This document shows, piece after piece, positions 37,500-43,791 of a stretch of 43,791 nt of DNA (position 1 is the first letter of the stretch; each line of letters begins with the position of its first letter). Below the pieces are notes generated by a model. It was not told the origin of the DNA. It was given only the letters and a program-made list of their open reading frames with translations, and ran no database searches. The position numbers and the translations under genes are program-made. This DNA is from Candidatus Bipolaricaulota bacterium (lineage in GTDB: Bacteria; Bipolaricaulota; Bipolaricaulia; Bipolaricaulales; Bipolaricaulaceae), in NCBI GenBank assembly GCA_014360995.1, contig JACIWL010000011.1:1-43791 (forward strand), in the 5' to 3' direction.

Positions 37500-38672
37500 A
37501 TGAGCGAAATTCTGAGTAACCGAAGGAAAGAGGCCTTGAAGTCCATCTTGCGGCGCTTGCATGCTGGGGAAAGCCCGGAAACATTGCAGGAAGAATTTCG
37601 GAGAGCCGTGGGACAAATCACCCCTTTCGAGATCGCCCAGATTGAAGAGGAGCTCGTGCGCGAGGGCGTCCCACCCGAAGAAATCAGAAAACTCTGCGAT
37701 TTGCACCTTTCCCTCTTCCGCGAGTCCTTGGAGAAAGAGGAGCCCCTTGCCCCACCGTGGCATCCCATCGGGATCCTGATGGCCGAGCACCGCGAACTTC
37801 TGCGCCTTGCGGAGCATTTGAACCGCGCCGTTGACGCCAACAACCAAGAAGAGATCGCCCATATCCGAGAGCATCTGAGGGAGTCGGAGAAGCACTACCT
37901 GCGGGAGGAAAACGTCCTTTTCCCCGTCTTGGAAAAGCATGGGATCGTAGAGCCGCCACGGGTGATGTGGAGCGAGCACCAGGATATCCGTGCCCTAAAG
38001 AAGGAAATACAAACCGCGGAAGGGCCGCGCCTCAAGGAACTGGCCATTACTTTAGCCGAAATGCTTGCCTCCCACTTTTTCAAGGAGAACCGCATTCTTT
38101 TCCCCACAGCCCTGCGAGTGGTGCCCGAGGCCGAGTGGCCTCATCTTCGGGCTCAGTTCGACGAGATCGGCTATTGCTGCTTTACACCAGAAGTTCCGCC
38201 CGCCCCTATAACCCCGACCGAGCCTAAAACCATGCCGACCATGGCTTCTACGACCGATGTTCGATTACGCTTTCCCACGGGTGAGCTTTCTCCGGCGGAG
38301 CTTGAGGCCATCCTCGATGCGCTTCCTGTGGACATCACTTTTGTGGATAAGAACGACACCGTCCGCTACTTCAACGCCTCGAAGGACCGGATCTTTGTGC
38401 GCACCCCCGCGGTCATCGGAAGAAAAGTTCAGAACTGTCACCCCCAGAAAAGCCTCCCCGTGGTGGAGCGCATCCTCCGGGAGTTTCGGGAGAAAAAGCG
38501 GGAGGTGGCGGAGTTCTGGATCGACTACAGGGGGCGCTTCGTGTACATACGCTACTTTCCGGTCTGGGGGGCCAACGGAGAGTACTTGGGCACCCTGGAG
38601 GTGACCCAGGACGTGACGCGCATCCGGGGGCTTTCCGGCGAAAAGCGCCTCCTGGACGAAGAAGCCCGTTGA
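37500..38672 (+). CDS. DUF438 / hemerythrin / PAS protein
   Basis: A 390-residue protein in three parts: DUF438 (about 1-75, ETLQEEFRRAVGQITPFEIAQIEEELVREG in part), a hemerythrin-type four-helix domain (about 85-220) with di-iron ligand-like residues in MAEHRELL, HYLREENVLFP, WSEHQDIR and HFFKENRILFP, and a C-terminal PAS domain (about 265-375; VDITFVDKNDTVRYFN). It resembles ScdA/YtfE-class proteins linked to nitrosative stress and Fe-S repair, or oxygen sensing. Coupling to the cysteine-rich Rrf2 gene (3-base gap, AAAGGAGG within that gene) supports a nitric oxide or redox response pair. Confidence 0.9.
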   Translation: MSEILSNRRKEALKSILRRLHAGESPETLQEEFRRAVGQITPFEIAQIEEELVREGVPPEEIRKLCDLHLSLFRESLEKEEPLAPPWHPIGILMAEHRELLRLAEHLNRAVDANNQEEIAHIREHLRESEKHYLREENVLFPVLEKHGIVEPPRVMWSEHQDIRALKKEIQTAEGPRLKELAITLAEMLASHFFKENRILFPTALRVVPEAEWPHLRAQFDEIGYCCFTPEVPPAPITPTEPKTMPTMASTTDVRLRFPTGELSPAELEAILDALPVDITFVDKNDTVRYFNASKDRIFVRTPAVIGRKVQNCHPQKSLPVVERILREFREKKREVAEFWIDYRGRFVYIRYFPVWGANGEYLGTLEVTQDVTRIRGLSGEKRLLDEEAR

Positions 38673-38685
38673 CCGTGTTTCCCCA

Positions 38686-38761
38686 CCGAATTTGGGGCGC
38701 ATGCGCAGCATGGGCATCTAGAGGGCTGGAAAGCTGATCTGGACTCCTGAACGAAATTCGG
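38686..38761. repeat. Inverted repeats upstream of the thioredoxin reductase-like gene
   Basis: CCGAATTT (38686-38693) and AAATTCGG (38754-38761) are a perfect distant inverted repeat, and GCGCATGCGC (38697-38706) is a perfect 10-base palindrome between them. They fill the 115-base gap before the gene at 38788 and could be regulator sites or a leader structure. No clear promoter was recognised here. Confidence 0.35.
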
Positions 38762-38787
38762 GGCTTTGCCTGCCAAGGGAGGCAAAA

Positions 38788-39744
38788 ATGGCCGGCCTCA
38801 ATCCCGACGTGTACGATGTGGTGGTGATCGGGGGAGGACCAGCCGGAGCCAGTGCCGCTTTGTATGCGGCGCGAGCTGGACTCAAAACGCTCGTTTTGGA
38901 TAAAGGCCTCTACGAAGGGGCGGCCGGCCGGGCCCAGCGCATCGAGAACTTCCCGGGAATCCCCGGTCCCGTTTCCGGAGCAGAACTCGTCCGGCGCATC
39001 CGGGATCAGGCCCGTTCCTTCGGCGCGGAGCTCCGGGAGGAAAAGGTCCTGCGGGCCGAGGTCCTAAGGAACCCAAAGGAAGTATGGACCGCCGCGGGAA
39101 TGTATTTGGCCAAGGCTGTGATCGTGGCCAGCGGAGCCCTGGGCCGGAACAAATTCCTTCCCGGGGAGGAACGCCTGATCGGACGCGGGGTGAGCTATTG
39201 TGCCGCCTGCGACGCCCCCTTCTTCCGGGGCCAAAAAGTGGCAGTAGCCGGCTCCACCACCGAGGCCGTGGAAGAGGCCTTGGCTCTGAGCTCTTTCGCT
39301 GACCACATCATTTTCCTGGCGTCCACCACTAAAGTGCTGGTTCCCCCAAAGCTATGGGAAGAACTGCAAGCCCAGCCAAAAGTGGAGGTAAAACTGGGCG
39401 TGCGTATCACGGAGATCCTGGGACAAGACCGCGTGGAAGCCATCCGGGTGGCCGGCGAAAACGGGGAGACCATCATCCCCGTAGACGGAGTGTTTCCGCT
39501 TTTGCAGGGGACCGCGCCGGTGGTAGACTTCCTCTACGGTCAAGTCCCGCTGGCGGAGGGCGGTTGTCTGGTGGTGGACGGGGAAATGCGCACACCTGTG
39601 CCTGGGGTTTTCGCAGCCGGCGACGTGCGGTGCAAGCAATTCCGGCAGGCTGTGATCGCTGCGGCGGAAGGGGCGCAGGCCGCTTTGTCTGCAGAGCTTT
39701 ACGTGCGGGGTCGGGCGCGGCCCCGCATCGACTGGGGCCATTGA
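38788..39744 (+). CDS. Thioredoxin reductase-like flavoprotein lacking the NADPH-specificity motif
   Basis: A 318-residue TrxR-family enzyme. FAD site VVIGGGPAGASAALYAARAGL (in part GGGPAGASAA), redox-active CAACD (about 139-143) and the second FAD motif PGVFAAGDVR are all intact. In the nucleotide domain the usual GGGDSA reads AGSTTEA, and the HRRxxxR NADPH-phosphate motif is replaced by LASTTKV. It therefore probably does not use NADPH; ferredoxin-dependent or other reductants, as in deeply branching TrxR relatives, are possible. AGGGAGG precedes the ATG. No thioredoxin gene is adjacent. Confidence 0.87.
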   Translation: MAGLNPDVYDVVVIGGGPAGASAALYAARAGLKTLVLDKGLYEGAAGRAQRIENFPGIPGPVSGAELVRRIRDQARSFGAELREEKVLRAEVLRNPKEVWTAAGMYLAKAVIVASGALGRNKFLPGEERLIGRGVSYCAACDAPFFRGQKVAVAGSTTEAVEEALALSSFADHIIFLASTTKVLVPPKLWEELQAQPKVEVKLGVRITEILGQDRVEAIRVAGENGETIIPVDGVFPLLQGTAPVVDFLYGQVPLAEGGCLVVDGEMRTPVPGVFAAGDVRCKQFRQAVIAAAEGAQAALSAELYVRGRARPRIDWGH

Positions 39745-39749
39745 GTTCC

Positions 39750-40305
39750 CGCGGGTCCCCAAGAACCAAACCCCGCAGGATCTGAAAGCGCAGAGAATCC
39801 CGGGGCGGATGCACGGTGCGGAGCACCACCGGCAGCCCCTGCGCCGTCCCACGCACCTCCCAAACGTGCCCGAGAAACTCCACCTCCCCCACCTCGGCTT
39901 TAAAGGGACCCTCACCCAGCTCCAGCCACTCGGGCCGGAAAAAGAGAAAAACGGAACCTCCCTTCGGGGTGCTGAGGAGCTCCGCTTCCACCACAGCGCC
40001 GGCTACCTCACCCCCCTTCCGCGCTGGAGCCGTGCCGGCCAGAGGCTGGCCTGTCCCAGGAACTCTGCCACAAACGGGGTTTGCGGCCGCTGGTAGAGAA
40101 CCTGGGGGTGATCCACCTGCTCCAGTTTTCCTTCCCGCATCACCGCCACTCGGTCACCCGGACTCAGGGCTTCCTCCTAGTCGCGGGCAACGTATACCGC
40201 GCTCGTGCCCTGATCCTGCAGGATTCTTCGGAGTTTACGGCGCAATTCCCGGCGGAGGGCCGCATCCAAAGCGCAAGAGGCTCGTCCAGGATCCGCTCCT
40301 TGGGC
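39750..40305 (-). pseudogene. Broken ABC transporter ATPase (C-terminal half, PotA/FbpC type)
   Basis: Minus-strand reading recovers an ATPase only by switching frames. Walker B LDEPLA ends near 40276. A one-base loss there moves the rest (LDAALRRELRRKLRRILQ, GTSAVYVARD) to another frame. A TAG at 40179-40177 replaces the glutamine of the H-loop region (HDQEEAL expected), then EEALSPGDRVAVMREGKLEQ and PQTPFVAEFLGQASLWPARL follow. A second shift occurs in the C6 run at 40011-40016, after which a TOBE-like end continues (GSVFLFFRPEWLELGEGPF). The nucleotide-binding half with Walker A is missing. Clear decay rather than a functional gene. Confidence 0.78.
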
Positions 40306-40619
40306 CGCGTCAGCCCGTAGGCGTCGAGGAACGCCTCCTGGGCCGCCGGCCCGAGGGAGTGGGGCACGTTCCGCACGTCACTCCAGGCGAGGCCGATCCC
40401 AAGGAGATGGTGGTCGAACACGATCTCCCGAAGCAGAGGCTGGCGCGGCAGGGCGGGGTTCGTCCATTGGAGGTCGTTGTAGTTGAGCGTGCTCGGGAGC
40501 TCACGGGCCCGGGTGCGAAGCGCCTCCAGGTGCCGCGCCGCGTACTCCCAAACAGGGTTCCCCTCCATCTTTAGGCCCTCTCATGCCTTTTGGATCCCCT
40601 CCGGGGTGAGGTTGTGCTC
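40306..40619 (-). pseudogene. Phosphotransferase (APH-like) fragment fused to the ABC remnant
   Basis: The minus-strand reading LPSTLNYNDLQWTNPALP, FDHHLLGIGLAWSDVRNV and AAQEAFLDAYGL resembles the catalytic part of aminoglycoside/choline phosphotransferase-like kinases (N-D-L and D-H-H style active-site segments). It runs without a break into RPKERILDEPLA, so a deletion joined it to the ATPase. Upstream, the same frame continues through a TGA at 40583-40581 (HNLTPEGIQKA stop EGLKMEGN, where tryptophan would fit). The N-terminal lobe is not recognisable. Non-functional remnant; family call tentative. Confidence 0.6.
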
Positions 40620-40892
40620 TTGCTTTTGTGGTCAGGCCTTTCTTTTTGTGTTGTTGACTTTTACTAGCCCGAGCAGGGCTTTTGCTATATGCCGGGGAAG
40701 GCTCACGATGCCTCCGCGGTCCCAGGAGGAAAAAGGATGGGCTGCCAGTCCGCCGCTCATTTCCAACTTTCTCCCATACGCAAGGGCAAGAAGCCCCAGG
40801 ACGCTAAGCTGCGCGGACCCAAAAACCAATTGTGACCCCCTGGCTCAGAGCTAGTTGCAAAATAGAAGCCGAACATTCCCATCGCTGCTTTG
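40620..40892. other. Region without a supported gene
   Basis: About 270 bases between the pseudogenes and the nuclease-like gene. Minus-strand frames contain short open stretches, one of them in frame with the phosphotransferase remnant, but broken by TGA codons and with no recognisable domain. It is probably further decayed sequence. No repeats, RNA gene or promoter could be supported. Confidence 0.5.
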
Positions 40893-41846
40893 CTAACCCA
40901 TCTTGTCTTGAGGACTAAACTGTGGTAAGGGCCAATTACAGGGGAAAAGCCAATGACTGTTAGGACCAGGAGAAGGTCCCTGGGAACGTACAATGCCGCC
41001 GGAGGTGAAAAGATGAGGCGGGTCTCCCCTGTTTCCTCCACCATGGTCAACCTCTACTAACAAGACTTGGAGGAAGCGGTGCGCTTTTGGACCCATAGCT
41101 TGTGGCCAGTGCACTACGTAGATACCTTGTAAGATCTTTAGACTGCTAGAGATGCACTCTGGTTTCGTGCCCCTAATCTCCTCTTCTATCAATGAAGCAA
41201 ACTCCTCTACCTCACCTTTGATCAGGCCTTCAACGTCGTCAATCAGCAGGACTAAGGCCGTGTACCTCGCGGCAATTTCGTTGAACGTCCTCAGATGCCG
41301 CACCACATTTTTCGCTACAGATCGAAGATCCACGCCCATTGAGTAAGATGGGTCAATCCTTAAGGGACCATCACGCTCTTTCCAGAAGATCACATGATGC
41401 TTCCTGAGCAACGTGCTCTTGGGAATTACCCGCGGGCCTTTCTCTATTTCGCCAGTTCGGCATAAAGACGACAGTTCCTGCTCTAAAGCGTTTATGAAAT
41501 CCTTGTGCTCCCTCTTGGGGGGTAAGGAAGCGATCCGAATCGTCCAACCATGGCATTCCGGGAGTCTGCCGCGAAGCTCCTTTTCGATTTCAGACGCTTT
41601 CTTCGCTTCAGCAATCTTTCGGCTCTGTAGATTCCTCTGCTCATTCTCTTGGCACGCTCGGAGGACCTCTATGGCAATGCGCCGCTGCCCTTCTACGAAG
41701 CAGAAGTCAGGAGGCTTGTCCTTTCCTTCTGGGTAATCCAGGATATCCACATTCCTAAGATCGCAAGCCCAATCTGCCCCGTAGAATTGGAGAAAGCGGT
41801 CGAGGCATTCTTGCTCTTGCTTATCGCGGCTGCTACACATTGGCAT
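40893..41846 (-). CDS. Nuclease-like protein paired with a type II methyltransferase
   Basis: A 317-residue protein of no named family. Residues near 45-70 read KPPDFCFVEGQRRIAIEVLR, the D-x(n)-E-x-V pattern of a PD-(D/E)XK fold lacking the usual lysine, followed by helical KIAEAKKASEIEKELRGRL. A middle region (YTALVLLIDDVEGLIKGEVEEF) is well ordered. The last 60 residues, after LVEVD near 41050, become Gly/Pro/Ser-rich, and another frame is open there, so a frameshift or degraded end is possible. The ATG at 41846 (or 41840) overlaps the methyltransferase stop. A restriction role is suggested only by this pairing. GC is lower than in the core genes. Confidence 0.6.
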   Translation of the reverse strand: MPMCSSRDKQEQECLDRFLQFYGADWACDLRNVDILDYPEGKDKPPDFCFVEGQRRIAIEVLRACQENEQRNLQSRKIAEAKKASEIEKELRGRLPECHGWTIRIASLPPKREHKDFINALEQELSSLCRTGEIEKGPRVIPKSTLLRKHHVIFWKERDGPLRIDPSYSMGVDLRSVAKNVVRHLRTFNEIAARYTALVLLIDDVEGLIKGEVEEFASLIEEEIRGTKPECISSSLKILQGIYVVHWPQAMGPKAHRFLQVLLVEVDHGGGNRGDPPHLFTSGGIVRSQGPSPGPNSHWLFPCNWPLPQFSPQDKMG

Positions 41847-43791
41847 CCCCGTCCTTCTGTCCCTGCAAAATCCCCTCAACTAGTGCGATCTCTTGTTCGG
41901 TGAGACCATAAAGGCGGTAGACGATTTGGTCGATCAGGCCGTCGGTGAGGCGGAGGCGTTCCTTAATCGGCCGAAGTTTGGCCAAGCTCCGTTCGTAGGC
42001 GTCACGGAGTTCGGCCATGAACTCGTACGTGAGCTTGCACCCAATCCGGCTCTTATTTCTCTGAAGGATTTTCCAGAGTTCCGCAAATGAGAGCTCGGGC
42101 TCGTTCTTCTGGTAGTCGCCCAGGTAGTTCCTAAGCTCGGTCTTGCCAAACAAAGCTTCGATCCCTGTACTGCCGTTCTTTTCTTCCTGAATCCGAAGTT
42201 CAGCCTCCAGCCAAGTGAGGAAGTTCTTCATTTCCGCTTGCTTCTCCTTGTTCAAACGGATCATTTCCTCGGCAAGGAAGGCGAGGAAGTCGTGGACTAC
42301 ATCGCTCTGCTCCCAGAGCGCTCCCTCCGGAATCTGCCAGTCCTTGTTCAAGGGATCAGCGTTGTGCTTTCTGACCAGCTCCAAGTCAGTCGGGTGCTTT
42401 TTCTGGAGTCTCTCTTCAACAAACTGCAGGGTTTTTGAGAAAACCTCGGTCAAAGCGCGTGGTTTTTGGTGGGCTTCAAGTTCAGTTTGATAGAGTCTCT
42501 TTGCCTCCTCCACCAGTCGTGCCCGCTCTGTGGAGGGAGTAGTAGAGGCGATGCGACGAATGGGAATCTCAACAAGGTACTGGTAGATGAAACGCACATA
42601 TCCTCCCCGGTAGACAGCTGAACGTTGACGATACCACCAGTTCAACAACCGGCTGTTTAGGATTGCGATAAGCCACAAGCTGGGAATGGGGATGATGTAT
42701 GCTGTGTTGCCAACAAAGAGGTGCGTGTCATCATAAGCAGCTTGTGCCTCTGCCGCTATGTCCGGAAGAATGACTTTAGGCTTCGCGAAGTCGGCGTAGT
42801 AGTCAATGGTGTCTTGGATTTCGTACCACTTGTAGGCTCCTGGCTTGCGACCAGGCCACGGGCCCTGGCTCGCCTCATCCCAATCCGGTGGCCGAGGTTC
42901 GAGATGCTCTCGGAACTGCTCAAGGTGCCGCTTGACCGCCGGGTAGCCGTCGATGTCGATTCCACGGCGCGCGAAGATCAGGTAGCGGTTCTTGTAGTCG
43001 ATCTCGTAGCGCTTGATGTCCTCGCCGACGACCAATGGCTTGATGATCTCCGCGCTCTTGGGGTCCTCGGCAATCAACCTCTGGCGTGTGGCCTCATCGA
43101 TGAAGAACGCCTCGTTCAGCCCCGTCTTGACCCCGTAGTTAATCTTCACGTCTCCAAGCCACTGTCTGAGAGGGACGCTCACAGCCTCCATCTTGGCCAA
43201 GATCGCGAGTTCGTCAGCTTGCGCAAGCCGCCAACCCTCCTTGGCAAGAGCTTCGGACGGTACAGGAGTGGACCTCTCTCGGACGAGGCGGTCGAGGGAC
43301 TCGAACTCCAGCGATGGGACGCGAACGTAGCTCACCCCTCCCCCGCCTGGGCCGCCAACGGTGAGGACAATGCAAGGGTAGGCAGTCGCGTCGGGGAACA
43401 CGGGAAGATCGCCGAAGTCAATGATCTGCTGGAGCTGGACTTGGTCAGTGAGGAAGCGCCGGAGCTTTTCCCCGTAGGCGGCTCGCATGAACTTGTTGGA
43501 CGTGATCATCCCGAACCGACCACCCTGGCGAAGCAGGCGATGCGCAATCTCGTAGAAGTAAACGTAGAGGTCGGCAACCCCGTCGTAGACCTGGAAGCTG
43601 TGTTTCAGGAACTCTTTGTTCTCGCGGAGCTGTTCCTGGCGCACATACGGGGGATTGCCGATCACCGCGTCAAATCCGGCGTTTTCCCTCCGCCTACCGT
43701 ACTCATCGAAGAACACCTCGGGGAACTCGAGCTCCCAGTGGAAAAAGCGCCGCCGTGCCGCTTCCTCACAGGCACGGCGGAACCAGCCTTG
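41833..43791 (-). CDS. Eco57I/type IIG-like N6-adenine DNA methyltransferase (5' truncated by window edge)
   Basis: At least 652 residues, open to the right edge (reading HWELEFPEVFFDEYG upstream of the first start codon at 43716, so the gene begins outside). Motif IV NPPYVRQ in GFDAVIGNPPYV is the adenine methyltransferase catalytic site; HWELEFPEVF and GGRFGMITSNKFMRA are standard for the Eco57I/BREX PglX group. A target-recognition-like region (KINYGVKTGLNEAFFID) and the C-terminal LTDGLIDQIVYRLYGLTEQEI follow. The SAM-binding motif I and any fused nuclease would lie beyond the edge. It overlaps the nuclease-like gene by 14 bases. Probably a restriction-modification or phage-defence enzyme. 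Confidence 0.87.
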   Translation of the reverse strand, partial: QGWFRRACEEAARRRFFHWELEFPEVFFDEYGRRRENAGFDAVIGNPPYVRQEQLRENKEFLKHSFQVYDGVADLYVYFYEIAHRLLRQGGRFGMITSNKFMRAAYGEKLRRFLTDQVQLQQIIDFGDLPVFPDATAYPCIVLTVGGPGGGGVSYVRVPSLEFESLDRLVRERSTPVPSEALAKEGWRLAQADELAILAKMEAVSVPLRQWLGDVKINYGVKTGLNEAFFIDEATRQRLIAEDPKSAEIIKPLVVGEDIKRYEIDYKNRYLIFARRGIDIDGYPAVKRHLEQFREHLEPRPPDWDEASQGPWPGRKPGAYKWYEIQDTIDYYADFAKPKVILPDIAAEAQAAYDDTHLFVGNTAYIIPIPSLWLIAILNSRLLNWWYRQRSAVYRGGYVRFIYQYLVEIPIRRIASTTPSTERARLVEEAKRLYQTELEAHQKPRALTEVFSKTLQFVEERLQKKHPTDLELVRKHNADPLNKDWQIPEGALWEQSDVVHDFLAFLAEEMIRLNKEKQAEMKNFLTWLEAELRIQEEKNGSTGIEALFGKTELRNYLGDYQKNEPELSFAELWKILQRNKSRIGCKLTYEFMAELRDAYERSLAKLRPIKERLRLTDGLIDQIVYRLYGLTEQEIALVEGILQGQKDGDANV

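Noticed and set aside
39473-39744. The TOBE-containing minus-strand reading as a full gene extending through the TrxR-like gene
   Set aside because: Only the part beyond 39745 resembles an ATPase; the rest is antisense to a well-conserved flavoprotein gene.
40177-40583. Stop-codon recoding (TAG as Gln, TGA as Trp) in the 40 kb region
   Set aside because: TAG and TGA end many intact genes here, including the ATGA overlaps, and frameshifts accompany these stops, so decay is simpler.
1-43791. CRISPR arrays, insertion sequences or phage attachment sites
   Set aside because: No regularly spaced direct repeats, transposase genes or integrase with flanking repeats were seen in the window.

Overview
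The window is about 60 percent GC and very densely packed. Nine neighbouring gene pairs share a 4-base ATGA/GTGA overlap, and several convergent pairs overlap at their 3' ends. It reads as a chromosome segment of a probably thermophilic, diderm-like bacterium outside the best-studied phyla. The content (GatB-dependent amidotransferase, SUF Fe-S assembly, an SLH/coiled-coil envelope protein, an SRP RNA with an Alu domain, many promoters with no leader) would fit lineages such as Bipolaricaulota/Acetothermia or Thermotoga/Thermus relatives. This placement is inference with low confidence.

Layout. 1-3.5 kb: a truncated zincin-HEPN gene coupled to a macrodomain gene, a TGS-uridine-kinase fusion and a flavin reductase-like protein. 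3.4-5.5 kb (minus): a YqeB-type selenium/molybdenum hydroxylase accessory gene and a hydantoinase/dihydropyrimidinase. 5.6-7.3 kb: rlmN and an Rrf2 regulator with a histone-like basic tail. 7.3-10.9 kb (minus): a compact sufC-sufB-sufS-sufU operon without a local sufD, divergent from gatB. 12.3-16.2 kb (minus): tdk, a thiamine-precursor-type ABC transporter and a staphylococcal-nuclease-fold protein that has lost its catalytic residues. 16.4-21.6 kb (plus): sugar/glycerol-phosphate-type ABC permease, binding protein and second permease, then an active-looking secreted nuclease and a secreted phosphoesterase. This looks like a unit for extracellular nucleic acid or phosphate-ester scavenging.

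21.6-24.9 kb: tRNA-Pro, DUF488, an AmmeMemoRadiSam radical SAM enzyme, a small SLH/coiled-coil/membrane-anchor protein followed by the one strong intrinsic terminator, and a NosD-like beta-helix protein. 24.8-33.6 kb (minus): UvrD-type helicase with a Fe-S nuclease domain, aspS, and a MoxR/DUF58/DUF4129 cluster. 33.6-35.6 kb (plus): a small exported unknown, tRNA-Arg, a PiT phosphate permease, then tRNA-Ser directly abutting a large SRP RNA with no spacer. 35.6-39.7 kb: a PhoPQ-related (PqaA) hydrolase, an Rrf2 regulator with three cysteines plus a DUF438 hemerythrin/PAS protein, and a thioredoxin reductase-like enzyme without the usual NADPH motif.

39.7-43.8 kb is accessory and partly decayed: a broken ABC ATPase fused to a broken aminoglycoside-phosphotransferase-like gene, then lower-GC genes for a nuclease-like protein and a 5'-truncated Eco57I/type IIG-like adenine methyltransferase.

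The most notable signals are: a repeated leaderless promoter layout (-10 box 6-11 bases before ATG, no Shine-Dalgarno) at about eight operons; the zero-spacer tRNA-Ser/SRP RNA unit; the histone-tailed Rrf2 with a stop codon interlocked with sufU; the dead/active nuclease pair; and the transporter-nuclease-phosphatase operon.
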